Origin: Fulvia fulva
Lineage: Eukaryota > Ascomycota > Dothideomycetes > Mycosphaerellales > Mycosphaerellaceae
DNA: 64,000 bases
Assembly: GCF_020509005.1 (NCBI RefSeq)
Contig: NC_063012.1
Location: forward strand, 6,820,001-6,884,000
Direction: 5' to 3'
How positions within the stretch are numbered: the first letter of the stretch is position 1; each line of letters begins with the position of its first letter. A model generated the notes under the pieces. That model was not told where the DNA came from. It made no database searches and saw nothing but the letters and a program-made list of their open reading frames with translations. The position numbers and the translations under genes are program-made. Positions 1 to 11,024 of this stretch are shown here, piece by piece.

Positions 1-2127
1 TATGTTTCTTCTGCAAGATTCTGCAGTTCTCTTCTGTGCTGTCTGACCAGGCTAGGATGTTTGTGTCATCTACAAACCCTGAGGCTGATGTGTTTCTGGA
101 GTTTAGCTTTGCTGGCAGGTCTGCCATAAAGAGGAGAAACAGGATCGGAGACATTGTTGATCCCTGTGGGATTCCTGTCTCTGTAGGCATGCTGTCAGAT
201 TTGTATCTGCCCAGTCTTAGTCTTGTGGTTCTGCCTCTGAGGAAGGACTGGATAAACTGGACTGTCCAGTTAGGGATAGCCTTCTGTTTCAGGATGTGGA
301 TCAGCCTCTGGTGTGAGACATTGTCAAAGGCTCCTGATATGTCTAGTGAGAGGAGTGTGGCTGCTTTGTTGTTCCCAAAGTGCCATAGGGTCTTGATCTG
401 CTCTGTGATAAGTTCCACAGCTGTTAGTGTTGATCTTTGTTTCCTGCCTCCCATCTGTTCTTCAGGAAGGATTCCATGTTCTTCAGCTAGGTTTGTCAGC
501 CTTTCTGCTATGATCTTTTCCAGGAGTTTGCCTAGTGTGTTGAGCAAGGCAATAGGTCTGTATGCCTTTAGCTTTGTGTAGTCCTCTTTCTGTGGTTTTT
601 CAAGACCACAGTCAGTGACTCCTTGAAGTGTTTAGGGCAGTGTCCTTGGGCCATGCACTGTGAAAAGATGTTTGACAGTGCAGGGGAGATCTGGTCCTTG
701 CATGTCTTAATGAACAAGTTTGGAATCCCATCTGGTCCTGGGGCCTTGTTTCCTGAGAGTGTCTTAATGATGCTCTTGATCTCTCCCTCTCCCACTGTGC
801 AGGATGACTCTAGTGGTGTTGGATACACACTGCCCTCCAGATCCTGCAGGTCAGCTTCTACCTGTGTGCCAAAGAAATGTTTCCCCAATGCCTGTGCCTT
901 TTCTGGGAGAGTGTGTTGGATTACTCCTTCCTGGTCTTCAATATTTGGAAACTGGGGCAGCATGTTTCTGTCCTGTGTGGGTTGTCTTGCCCACTTTGCT
1001 AGTTTCCACATCTTCTCAGGATTCTGGGTAATGGATCCAACTGTTGACCTCCACTCCAGCATCTTGTCCCTCTTGATCTGGGCCTTCTTGTCTCTAGTCG
1101 CCTGGTTGTATCTGTCCCATGCTTCCTGGGAGTGGCTCTGGGTAAGGGCTCTCCTGGCCTGCCTGGCTGCCTTGACCTTCTCTGAGCATTCCTTTGTCCA
1201 GAATGGCTTCTGGTACAGTGACTGTTTCTTTTCTCTGGTGTGGGCTGCCGCAGTTTCCTGCATTGTTCTAACCAGTTCTGCCACTGCTTGGTCTATGTCT
1301 AAGGCTGTTTCCAGTCTCCTGGTCTCTAGTCCAGCTAGCTTCTGTTCCAGGTCTTGTCTGATCTGTTCCCAGTTGGCTGCCTTCCAGGCCAGCTGAGGTT
1401 CTAGGTCTCCTTCCTGCTGTGTCTGTGTTTCAAACTCCACCTGAATTGGGAGGTGATCTGATGAGGACTCCAAGTCCTGGTTAACCCAGCATCTGGTGAC
1501 CTTCTGCTGCAGGTCATGTGATGCAAAGCACAGGTCAATGGTGCTTGAGCTTGCTCTCTGTGACCAGGTAGTTAGGCCCTTTGGGGTAACTAGGTGCATG
1601 TTGTTGCTTTGGGTAGTGGAGAGGAGTCTGTTAGCTAGGAAGTGATGGGCAGGTGCAAAGTCTGATCCCCATGTAGGATGGTGCAAGTTGAAGTCTCCCA
1701 GCACGATGTGTTGGGAGTCACTCTGCAGGATGTCTGGCAGCTGTTGTAGTGTGCCCAGCTGGGTGCTGCTTCTGGAGCTGGGGGGTGGGTTGTATACACT
1801 GTGGATGTGGATGCTGCCTTGGTTGGTGTTGAGTCTGACTGAGGTGATGTCTCCCCCTTCCTGTTGGATTTGTTCCTAGCTGTCTGTTGCCATCTCTTTG
1901 CTGATGTACATGCATGTTCTAGGGGTGCCTTGTTTGGCTAGGAGTGTGTGATACCTTGGGTCGTTAGCAGTAGATGGTCTGTTAGATTTGCTGTTGATCC
2001 AAGGTTCCTGGACTGCAATAACTAGGTGTTTCTTTGGGTCCAGTGCTTGGAGAAAGCTTCTCTGGACCTTGTGCTGGCTTTTGTTGACGTTGTACTGGAT
2101 AGTGGTAAGATTAGGTGTCTCAATCAT
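1..2127 (-). pseudogene. LINE A1 ORF2: endonuclease-reverse transcriptase, broken
   Basis: Reads leftward from an ATG at 2127 that overlaps the ORF1 stop as ATGA. The apurinic-type endonuclease is recognisable by YNVN, QEPWIN, LGDFNLHHPTW and SSDHLP. It is followed by RT motifs NKAPGPDGIPN and, in the next frame, LSLDISGAFDNV and GIPQGSTMSPILF; the FVDD catalytic box lies near 70-80. Two lesions kill it: an in-frame TAG at 1876-1878, where the related LINE B has Trp (TGG to TAG), and a one-base loss in an A-run (596-600 on this strand) that shifts frame between the NTP-binding and palm regions. Both lesions are also in A2. The missing 3' part is outside the window. Confidence 0.88.
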
Positions 2128-3383
2128 GACTCATCCATGCTGGCTTCCTGCTGGTCTTCTCGTGCTTCCTGCTGCTGGCTGCTATTTGGGATTGTGGTAA
2201 GGTTGAGCCTGCTTTGTGACGGGTCTCTTCCTGCAACCACAATTGATTTTGGTCTACCCATAGCAGGGTGGCCTTGGGCCTGTGTGGTCTCTTCTGTTCT
2301 GCCTCTTTTCAGAGGGTTGTAGACAGTCCTTAGGGGTTCTTGGGTGATTGTCCCTGTCTGGAATCTGATAGGGGTGTTGATCCTGGCTTCTCTTGCCCTC
2401 CTCTTTGCCTCAATCCTAGCTGTGCATTCTTGGGACCAGGAAGGGTGTTTCTTTCCACAGTATGCACATCTGGCTTCACTCTTTAGGGCTGTGCAATTCT
2501 GTACTTTGTGGCTACCAGCACAGTGGGAACAAGTGTCCTTTTGGCTTGGGCATCTAGTAGAGATATGACCATACTGTTGGCACTTGAAGCATTGCAGTAG
2601 TGTATAGGTGCTTCTATGGATTTCTGTGTCCATTCTTTCACATTCCTAGAAGATGCCCTTGTTAAGCACGGTGTTTGCCTGTTCTATAGTGCCTATCTAG
2701 AGCACTAGAGAAGACTCTCTCTTCGTGTCCTTTGTCTTTCTGTTGACCTATGCTGCTTTTGTGATCTATAGCCCTGGGCATACAGCCTAGTTCTGGTCCT
2801 GCAGCCTCTTAAGGTCTCCTTTAATGTCAAACTTTGTGGTCATCCTATAGGCAATAACCATATTTTGTTAGTGTGAGACCTTAGCCGTCTTGCCTAGTTA
2901 GACTGTCTACTCCTTCTGTGTCTCTAGCCTCTTCCTGTCTTGCTCCTGTGCTATGAACAGCTTAAGGACACCTCCCTTCTCTTTCCTGGCTCCAATGATG
3001 CCTTGTATCCCAATCTTCTGTATGATCTCCTTGCCTGACAGGCCCTCAATCTCTTTCTGCTCTTGCTAGTCGGAAATGTAGACCTTGATAGCTGTTTTCT
3101 AGGGGGGAGGGTTTTGGGATGCAACTGCTGCCCAGGTTGGTTGGCTTAGTTTCTGGCCTTCCTGTGTCCTCTTCTTTGCTGCTGCTGCTACTGTCCTGTT
3201 AATGATCTGTCCTGTTTGGCTCCTTAGTGCCTTTAGCCCTCTAAGGAGCTCCAAAATCATCCCCTTAAGTGCTCTTTCTGGGTGCTCGCCATCTCCTGCC
3301 ATTGCCATTGTTTCTGCCTTCCTACAGACCTCCTTCCACTCGTTACTCTCCTGCTCCTGGTCGTTTCCTGCGATCGCTATCAT
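2124..3383 (-). pseudogene. LINE A1 ORF1: gag-like zinc-knuckle protein, broken
   Basis: A 420-codon frame from ATG at 3383 to TGA at 2124, close to the 425 residues of the intact LINE B ORF1. The N-terminal 94 codons are open to 3099. Stops of RIP type (TAG/TAA) interrupt the middle (about 2640-3100). The last 169 codons are open and hold three knuckles: CFKCQQYGHISTRC, CSHCAGSHKVQNC and a CAYC...H...C unit. In this family the product is expected to bind element RNA in the ribonucleoprotein particle. The frame is intact apart from the stops, unlike A2, which lost one C of the run near 14432. Confidence 0.85.
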
Positions 3384-3401
3384 CGTGTCAAGCCATATAT
3401 C

Positions 3402-3415
3402 TATTGACTATATAG
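3402..3415. repeat. Displaced TSD half, next to A1 5' end
   Basis: On the minus strand this reads CTATATAGTCAATA. The same 14 bases sit directly after the 3' tail of copy A2 at 18999-19012. It should flank the 5' end of A2 but is beside A1 instead. LINE D sequence continues on its far side, matching the LINE D sequence right of A2. Confidence 0.85.
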
Positions 3416-3825
3416 CTTTCTACCCGTCGTGTTAAGGCGTAGGGCATAAAGTATAGGTCTAGCGTGCTAGAACTATTGTTTCTGGCCTAAGTATCTGTTC
3501 CCTTTAGCGTAATCAAGTCTATATAGGCTGTTTCTATCTGACTAATAAGCCTCCCTACTAAGAAGTAGTGTACTAGGGTGAAGTCCGATCCCTACTTTAG
3601 GTAGTAGAGGTTGAAATCTCCTATTACGATGTTATAGTTTTGTTAGTCTATTACTTCCGGGAGCCTTCCTAGCGTGTGTAGTTATGTGCTGCTTCTGGAC
3701 TCTAGAGGTAGTTTATATACGCTATAGATCAGGACCTAGCCTTAAGTTGTTTTGAGCTATACTATAGTAATATCCCTATCGGTTCTCGGCTAGGCCTACT
3801 AGTCCTCTACTAGTACCTTCTTACT
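3416..3825 (-). pseudogene. LINE D fragment: endonuclease middle
   Basis: Heavily RIP-mutated. Read on the minus strand it aligns with the LINE A endonuclease from the GDFN motif (near 3640, read as IVIGDFNLYY) to just before the position where 19013 resumes. It is the piece of LINE D between the B1 insertion and the old A2 insertion site. Stops are TAG/TAA at former CAG, CAA or TGG codons. LINE D is a separate family: it differs from A at many non-RIP positions. Confidence 0.75.
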
Positions 3826-3837
3826 AATGTAGATATA
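3826..3837. repeat. TSD of LINE B1, left copy
   Basis: AATGTAGATATA, repeated as AATATAGATATA at 8803-8814. The single difference is TG versus TA, the RIP change, so RIP acted after B1 inserted. Confidence 0.8.
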
Positions 3838-4015
3838 GATAGATAGATAGATTTGTTATTCCCCTATTCTAGGACCCTATCCGGCCTATATAGGTATATA
3901 TCTATTGTTATATACAAAGGGAAACCCGAATAGGGAAAAACCCTTCCCGCCCCCGACTACTCCTTGTCTAGTTTAGCTTTCCCTCTAAACGTACGTAGTC
4001 TATGTCACTACCCCG

Positions 4016-7000
4016 TTAGCCCCCGCTCCTAGCCGGTCTCGTCGCGCTACGTCGTGTCCTCTCTTCCTATACTACTCCTACTAGGCGGTACTATTCTAGC
4101 TAGCCCTTCTCTAGTATCTAGTTCGTAATGCGCCGGAGGTCCTTAGCGTTGTTAAGAAGTGCCCTAATCGTCCGGTTCCTCGCCTTTACTATCTACTCCC
4201 CCCTTCCTAGCGACTACCTCGGATAGACGAGGAGTACGTACCGTACGTTCTAGGAGCGATAGCCGTAGGGGCAGCTAGTATTCGTATATCCTAGAACCTT
4301 CCTCTATAATAGGTACCCCTAGAGGCCGATGTATTCGCTTCGTAGTTAGGTTACTATACTACTCTATACCCTCGTAAGGCGGTAGTAGATAAGCTTCGGG
4401 GGGTGCTTAACCGCGGATTTTATAGCTAACTATTCCTTAGGTTATCCCGCTAGCTAAGGGCGTCCACTATACCCTACAACCTAGTTGTTCCACCTCTCTT
4501 TCTATAGTTGCTCTATAAACGATTTCTTACCTTCCTATTATATTACTAGCTATTCGTCCCTTACCCGGTAGTTCGGCTCGTTTCCGGGTCGAATGCCCCT
4601 ATACGCTAGTACTGATTCGCGGGCCCTTACGACTATACTAGCGATAACCTTCTATACTAGGTACTGTGCCGACTTGCCTAAGTAGGAGGTCCGTAGTCCC
4701 TAGATATATAGGTCGATTGGCGGTATAGCGGTCTCGTACTTAAGCATCCTCGTTAGTATCGACTTATATGCCCCGGTAACCTTCCTTAGGCATTGGGTTT
4801 AGATCTTCGCTAGCGGCGCGACGAGTCCCTTCGATAGGTAGGCCCTCTCGCCTAAGGACTATACTTGGCTACTATAGGTAAGGACTGGCCGTATAATAGC
4901 CGTATATAGAAGTCGTAACTACCGGAAGTCCGCCCCCTATATAGACGTAGTGAGCCTCTAGTATAATGCTATATTCTGTTTAGCTTTCCGTAATATTACC
5001 TATACGTACTTCCTCTACCGTAGCGCCGGGTCCACCTATAGTCCGAGGATCCTAAGCTGATTTGCCGGGTTAGTCGTGTGCCCCTATATTTAGATAGAAG
5101 CTTATATATTATAGAACCGTGGCCGGCGCGTAAAGTGTATTAGATTGTACTTTTCTAGGGCAAACCGAGCCCCGTACCTCCTAGCCTAGTCCTCGTAGAT
5201 CTTGTGCTTCTCTTCTAGTAGCCTACAGTTCTCCTTAGTCGAGGAAGACTACGCTAGGATGTTTATGTCGTCTACGAAGCCGCTCGTAGCGGTGTTCTAG
5301 GATTCTAGGGCTGGGAGTAGCGTCGCTATAAAGAAGAGGAACAGAATAGGTGCTAGCGTTAAGCCTTACGGGATTCTAGTATAGACTAGTTGAAATGGGC
5401 TTCTATACTAGCCGACTAGGATCGACGTACTACGGTTTTAGAGGTAGGACCGTACGAAGTTAACAAGCTACTTAGGGAGTCCTTTCGACCTTAGGATATA
5501 GAGTAGCCGCGGGTATAACACGTAGTCGAAGGCTCCCGATATGTCTAGGCTAAGTAAGGAAGCCACCTTGTCCCTATTCTTATACTAGATAGCCTTTACC
5601 TAAGAGGTAATAAGTTCTATCGCGGATAGCGTCGATCGCTATAGGCGCGTACCTATCTAGGTGTCCGGGAGTAGGGAGTGTTCCTCTACCGCCTCGGAGA
5701 GTCTCGTTATAACCAGCTTCTTAAGCGCCTTCCTAAGAGTGTTAAGGAGCGTAATTAGGCGGTACGACTTCACCTACGTATAGTCTTCCTTCTACGGCTT
5801 ACGTAGCACTACTGTCGTCGATTGTTTAAAAGCTATCGGGTGGTATCCGGTCTGTAGGCAGGCGTTAAAGATCGCTATAACTACTAGGGCTAGTTAATCT
5901 CTATACTTCCTTAGTAGCTCGTTTAGGATCCTATCCGGCCCCGGGGCTTTCTTCGCCGGCAACTTCCTTAGTATAGCGGTAACTTCTCCCTCGGACACCT
6001 CCTATTAGACCGCGATGCTAGGGGCTAGGGGAGTAGAGCTGTTTATATCGCTTAGATCAGCCTCGACTAGGGGTAGGAAGAACTTGCTAGCTAGTAGACG
6101 CGCCTTGGCCTCGGGGTCGCTAACCGGGCTACTAGGCGATTGTAGCGCTAGGATAGAGAAGGAGGGGCCCTGTATAGGGTCCTGTCGGGCCCATTTCGCT
6201 AGCTTCTACATCCTCTCTAGCTTGCCGGCGATTTCTTCTACTATAGCCCTCTAGCCGACTGCTTTCTCCCTCCGTATTATAGCTTTCTTCTATTAGTATA
6301 CCTCCCTATATACGTTCTAGGCCTCCTCGCTATAGCTACTCGTCCACACCCGGCGGGCTCTCCTTGCTTCTCTTACTACCGTAGTGCACTCCGGCGTCTA
6401 GTATAGTTTGGACTATGTCGTTAGTTAGGCAAGCGGAACGTAAAGTAAGGTCGCTTTTCTTATTTCGTCTGTCAACCCCTAGACTGCTTCGTCTATCTCG
6501 TCTTTACTATTGTATTGCTACTACGCGATCTAGACTAGCCTCTTAGAGTTATCGAGGTACGCCTAGATGTTGGCCTAGTAGGCCTTTCCCTAGTTTGGCT
6601 TAGGGGTTCTCGCTAGTATACGTTATATCTATGTCGTAATAGAGGTCCTGACTAGTATATAGTCTAACGACGCCTCGAGTTTATGTTCGATCCTATAGTA
6701 GGTTACCGTGTGGTAGTGGCTATCTAAGATCTAGGAGAGGTCGATCGTGCCTTAGAGTCCCCCTCTCTTCTAGGTGCCCAGGTCCTTCGGGGTATTAAGG
6801 GCAATTGCGTTGCTCGCTATCAAGTCGAGTACTTCGTCGGCTATAGGGTACGGCTATATAAGGCTTTCCTAGAAAGGGTGGTGTATGTTAAAGTCTCCTA
6901 CTACGATGTAGTACCCTTGTCTCTTAAGCGCACTGTCTAGGTGTCTATAGACCCCTAGGTCGCGGCTAGACCTCGAGGCTAGCGGTTGTATATATAGGTT

Positions 7001-7333
7001 GTGTATCTAGGTACTACCTACGTGGAGGGAGGTAATATCGCCCCCGCCTTCTTCGTCTACGTAGTACACTACCTCCTAGTCGGATTCTAGTATGTCCTTA
7101 CTGACATAGAAGCACGTACGGGGTCTGCCGTCGCCTCGTAGGCATGTCGTGTAGCCTAGTGACTTGTAGGTCGTTAGTCTCTTATAGTGCGGGTTAATCT
7201 ATAGCTCCTAGATTATAATGATGTAGTGGACGCGCGGGTCCGCCTCGTGTAGGAAATGGTTCTAGACTATATCCTTACTATAGTTGACGTTATACTAGAT
7301 GATGCTAAGCGTGTCGAGGCTAGTTATCGGCAT
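4016..7333 (-). pseudogene. LINE B1 ORF2: endonuclease-reverse transcriptase, RIP-inactivated
   Basis: Counterpart of the 1105-residue ORF2 of B3, with the same length of 3318 bases from start position to the TAA at 4016-4018. Endonuclease, RT palm (FVDD region near 5260-5280) and the C-terminal Cys/His motif can all be followed on the minus strand. Dozens of TAG/TAA codons stand where B3 has Gln or Trp codons, and many His, Cys, Met and Val codons are changed. It cannot make protein. Confidence 0.88.
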
Positions 7334-8597
7334 CGACAATCATTTCCTCTATATCGTCCTATGTCCTACTACCCTATACGTCCTAGTCTACGCCTATTAG
7401 CTATGTACTAAAGGGGAGCCGGGCCTAGTTAGATTCCCTCGCCGTAGCTAGCAGAGCACGTGGCCTCCCGTACGCCCTAGGCTACGTATCCTTTATATCG
7501 TTCTCGGCCCTAGGGCGCTTATACCCGACCGCCGCTAGTTAGTTCCGGTATAGGCTAGCCTTACGGTCGCCGTAGAATCTTAGGGCGACGGTTCTGTTTG
7601 TAATTGCCTTGTTTTTCGCTAGTTTCCGCTATAGGCATTCCGTACTATACGATAGGTAGTGCCCCGGACAGTTCGCGTACCGTCTCGTAGTCGATATATA
7701 TTCCCTAGATATATAGTCTCCTATATAGTTCGAGCAGGCCTACTTGTTTATACACGTGTAGGTTTGGTGTCTATACTGTTAGCATTTGAAGTATTAGAGG
7801 ACACGAAAGGATAAGGAGTGCTTTTCTACTATCTTAAGGCTATATTACTAGACTAGGCCTTGTTCTATCGCTAGATCCGCCGCTTTCGCGTCTTGTAGCT
7901 ATACTATTAGCGCCGAGGCCTTCTTGCCTTCTAGCCATTTCCTATAGAGCCAAGTCGCCTTCTAGATTAGAGAGTTAAGAGTGACCGGGTTGTCCTCTTA
8001 GAGAGCGCGTAGGTGACCCTAGTTAGTTAGGTCAAACTCCTTAGGTATGTCGTGGACTAGGATCGTAAATTGTTTCGTTAAGACCTTCGCTAATGCCGCA
8101 ACCTTAGATGCCTACTATAGCTGTGCCTCTAGGTACCTCCTAGTAGTAGTAGAGCTAGTATAGATCTATAGAGTACCGTTAGACTATTAGTTCACTACGA
8201 CTACCCCTAGTTAGTTGATTCGTTAGGCGAGCTCCTTGTTCGATAGCTTCGTAACTTCGGCCTAGTCTTCCTTTACTATAATGCGGATCGTAACTATATC
8301 GTGCGTTAGGCGGGGGCCTAGTATCGATACCGCGACCGATACCTAGCTATAGGGGTGTTGATTCCGGGTGGCCTTACTAATCGCCTAGGACGTCGTCCTC
8401 ATTTCTTATTGCCCTCGGTGATACGACAGTATAAGCGCCGTGCGTAGCTAAGTGATCATTACCTATAGAGACCGGTAAGGGAGCTGATCGTTAGTTTCTA
8501 TACTTTTTACGTCCTCTATAAGTTGCTACTAGTTGTCTTAGGGGGGCTTCGCCTATAGGGCCGTAGGCGCCGTTAGTGCCGTAGCCTAGGCTACTAT
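7320..8597 (-). pseudogene. LINE B1 ORF1: gag-like protein, RIP-inactivated
   Basis: Same length (1278 bases) as ORF1 of B3. The start codon is mutated from ATG to ATA (8597-8595). The zinc-knuckle region is at about 7590-7800, with Cys and His codons changed to Tyr. Multiple TAG stops. It overlaps the ORF2 frame by a few bases, as in B3. Confidence 0.87.
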
Positions 8598-8802
8598 TGC
8601 CTAGGAGTTGCCTAATGTAGCTAGGCACCTCCGCGGCGTTTAGAGCTGAAGAAATAGGGTGAAGAGAGCTTTAAGCTGTCCAGATTAATTGAGGTAGAAC
8701 TCCCTTAGTCCTAGGGGCAGTGGCCTACTTTGTATATCGTTAGAATAGCCTTGATAAGAGCTTTCGAATATGTCTTGTTTTAGCGTAGAGATCGATGAGC
8801 CT

Positions 8803-8814
8803 AATATAGATATA
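8803..8814. repeat. TSD of LINE B1, right copy
   Basis: AATATAGATATA; see 3826-3837. LINE D endonuclease sequence resumes directly after it. Confidence 0.8.
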
Positions 8815-9030
8815 TGTTCGTAGGACTCCCTCGGTTCTATATATTACTACGTAGTATCTCGGGTCTCGTATAGTCAATAGAATCCTAGAGTATAGGTTGA
8901 TCTATAGTTCCTATATTGCTATAATATAGTATTCCTCCGGGTCTAAGGCTTATAGAAAGCTCCTTTAGACCTTGTCTTTACTTCTGTTTACATTATACTA
9001 AATGATTAATAGTCTATTAGTATAAGGCAT
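8815..9030 (-). pseudogene. LINE D fragment: endonuclease N-terminus
   Basis: On the minus strand it translates to an endonuclease start resembling VYNVNRSKDKV, then a QEPWIN-like segment with RIP stops. It aligns with LINE A from its ORF2 start to the position where B1 is inserted. RIP-mutated. Confidence 0.72.
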
Positions 9031-10317
9031 TAGGACATGTTTATGTCTAGGTCCGTTTAGTCTTACTATTAGTCTTACTATTAGTTTTCCCGTCCCTCCT
9101 CCTGTTCTTCCCTTTAGGATTAGCTCCCTATTATTTGGTTAATTCTTATTTGTCTATTGCTCTACGCTACCTTATATAAGAACGTTAGTCTCCCTATTAC
9201 TAGTTTATAGCTCCTCTTATAGCCGGGGTCTCTTATTCGAGTAGGTAGTTCTTTCTAGTTGTTTCTATTTACCTACTAGGAACCTAGTTAGTATTATTAC
9301 CCTTGCTTCCTACGCTCTCTACTAGGCTAATAGTCTAACTAGACATTAGTTTGACTATACCGGGTGTTCTCTCCTATATACTATATATCTTATATCCTCC
9401 TTCCGTTTTTAGTACTCTTAGGTCGCGTGATCACTAGTATAGTAGGAGTAGACTAGTATAGCTTTGCTACATTTTAGGGCAATATGTCCGTACTATTAAT
9501 AGTTAAAACATTAAAGGATTCTATAGTTACTCTAATAGATTTCTATATCTAGCCTCTTAAAGTCCTAGTACAACCCTTAGTCTAAGACCTTGTTTGCTTA
9601 CTCTAGTATTATAACCTATAAGATTAGCGAGGAGGCCCTCTTACCCTCCTCTATCTTCTTCTTAACCTACGCTATCTTTATGATCTATAGTCCTAGTACT
9701 ATTACCTAGTTTTGCCTCTAGAGATTTAGTATATCCCTTTATATATTAAAGGTTCGTAGGACCCTATACGTAATTACTATATACTATTACTAGGAGACTT
9801 TAGCTATACTCCCGATCTTTAGTGTCTACTCCTTATTTATTTCGAGGGCCTTCTTGTCCTATACGTATACTATAAATAGCTTGACCCCTTTATTGTCTAC
9901 CCTTGCCCCTACTATTCCCTTCACTCCGATCTTCTCGACTATCTCCCTCCCGGTCATCTTTCCTATCTCTTCCTTCTCTTTCTAGTCCGTAATATAGACT
10001 CGTAGTACTATACTCTAAGGGGGGGTAGGTTGGCTCGCGATTATTACCTAGGTCGTTAGGCCCTAGGTCTGTCTCGGGTCTCTTTAAGGGTTGTTTCTTA
10101 CGTTTCGTGTTGCTGCCTCGATTGCCATGTTAATTGTAGTGCTTATTTGTCGTTTGAGCGCCTTTAGTCCCCCGAGTAGTTCGCTTATTACTCCTTTTAG
10201 TGCTCTCTCCGGAAACCTCCCTTCTTCTACCGCTACTATCTCTTCCGCCTTCTTATAGAGCGTCCTCTACTCGTCTCCCCCTTGCTCTCGGTCGTCTACT
10301 ACCGTCGTCGTCGCCAT
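9030..10317 (-). pseudogene. LINE D ORF1: gag-like protein, RIP-inactivated
   Basis: Begins with an ATG at 10317 (MATTTVVDDREQGGDE) and aligns with ORF1 of LINE A, for example FPERALKGVISELLGGLKAL against HPERALKGMILELLRGLKAL. The knuckle region (about 9420-9540) has Cys and His codons turned to Tyr. Many TAG/TAA stops. The exact 3' limit of ORF1 is not certain. Confidence 0.72.
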
Positions 10318-10329
10318 TTTTATATTAAG

Positions 10330-11006
10330 AGGAGTATCGAGGGTAGACTAACTATATAGGCAATAGTCTCCGCCCTATATAGGTTAGCTAAGTTTAGCTC
10401 TATCTCGACCTCCTCTTCCTCAATCGCCTTAAGTTAGTCGAACACCTTCTTATACTACTTATAGTACTAGTTATTCTCGTCGAGGAGCCTATTTACGATA
10501 TCCTCTTTATGTCCTTAAGTCTATATCGCCGGGTTTGCGCTATTATTATCGGGTAGATCGGATAGTAGGGTAAAGAAGGATGATCTATTAAGGGACGCGT
10601 AATAAACGCGTCTATTAGTGTTCTCTATACTTACGCCTAGTACGCCGGTACCGGTCTGTCTCGATATTATTACTATATTAGCTATAATCTACTTTAAGGT
10701 ACGACTTAGCGAGTACGACACCTAATCTTAGTACTTTCTCGTATACTATCGCGGTTTCTCTATAATCTCTCGAATATAGCTTCTTGTGTCTCTCTATACG
10801 TTAGTAATAATCTATTCGAAGTGTTATAAGTAGGTATAAGTACGTAGTCGGGTAAGGTATAAGTCGAATAGATGTTCTATCTAAGGGCGGCGCGGAGGGC
10901 GCGAGAGTTATATACGGGCGCTAAGCCGCTAGTCGGATTAGTTAGCGGGCGCGAGGTCTAGGTACGTACCCGCGGGTTTAAGTAAATGTACACCGGTACG
11001 GTGACA
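10330..11006 (-). other. Unassigned LTR-like and gag-like fragment
   Basis: Between LINE D and the Copia remnant. On the minus strand it starts with TGTCACCGTACCGG at 11006, has a TATA-like CGTATATAACT about 120 bases on, then about 450 bases that translate with few stops and an acidic stretch (KAIEEEEVEIELNL). This looks like the LTR, leader and gag start of an LTR element whose rest was lost. No second LTR or TSD was found. Confidence 0.35.
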
Positions 11007-11024
11007 CTATAGGTCTATTTTAAA

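Larger units (their letters stand above)
1..3389 (-). mobile_element. Tad-like LINE family A, copy A1 (cut by window edge)
   Basis: Non-LTR retrotransposon in reverse orientation. It carries a gag-like ORF1 and an ORF2 with endonuclease and reverse transcriptase; its 3' part lies left of the window. Base x pairs with base 17542-x of copy A2 from 1 to about 3100, without indels up to a C-run near 3100. CpA and TpG are common, so RIP was light. The 5' end is near 3389, where similarity with A2 stops. Twelve extra bases (3390-3401) separate it from a 14-bp sequence that matches the far flank of A2. Assignment to the Tad clade is by domain layout and fungal context, not by a search. Confidence 0.9.
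3838..8802 (-). mobile_element. LINE family B, copy B1, RIP-mutated, full length
   Basis: Reverse-oriented copy of the same element as the intact B3. It begins on the plus strand with the (GATA)n complement of the ATCT tail and ends at the family start ATCGATCTCT (minus strand, 8796), plus 6 extra bases. Nearly every CpA/TpG has become TpA. The distances ORF1 start to ORF2 stop match B3 exactly, so RIP substitutions rather than indels destroyed it. It is inserted in LINE D with a 12-bp TSD. Confidence 0.9.

Noticed and set aside
36..581. Plus-strand ORF of 181 codons opposite the LINE A1 RT, and its mirror at 16961-17506
   Set aside because: It is antisense to a clearly recognisable RT segment, shows no protein motif, and exists only because the sense strand is open there.
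623..1396. Plus-strand ORF of 257 codons opposite LINE A1 ORF2, and its mirror at 16146-16919
   Set aside because: Shadow of the endonuclease-RT frame on the other strand; Ser/Leu/Cys-rich composition typical of antisense translation.
3838..3860. Independent microsatellites at 3838, 18984, 19839, 33111, 36986, 43610 and 45137
   Set aside because: Each ATCT/GATA run sits exactly at a LINE 3' end and is the element tail, not a separate locus.
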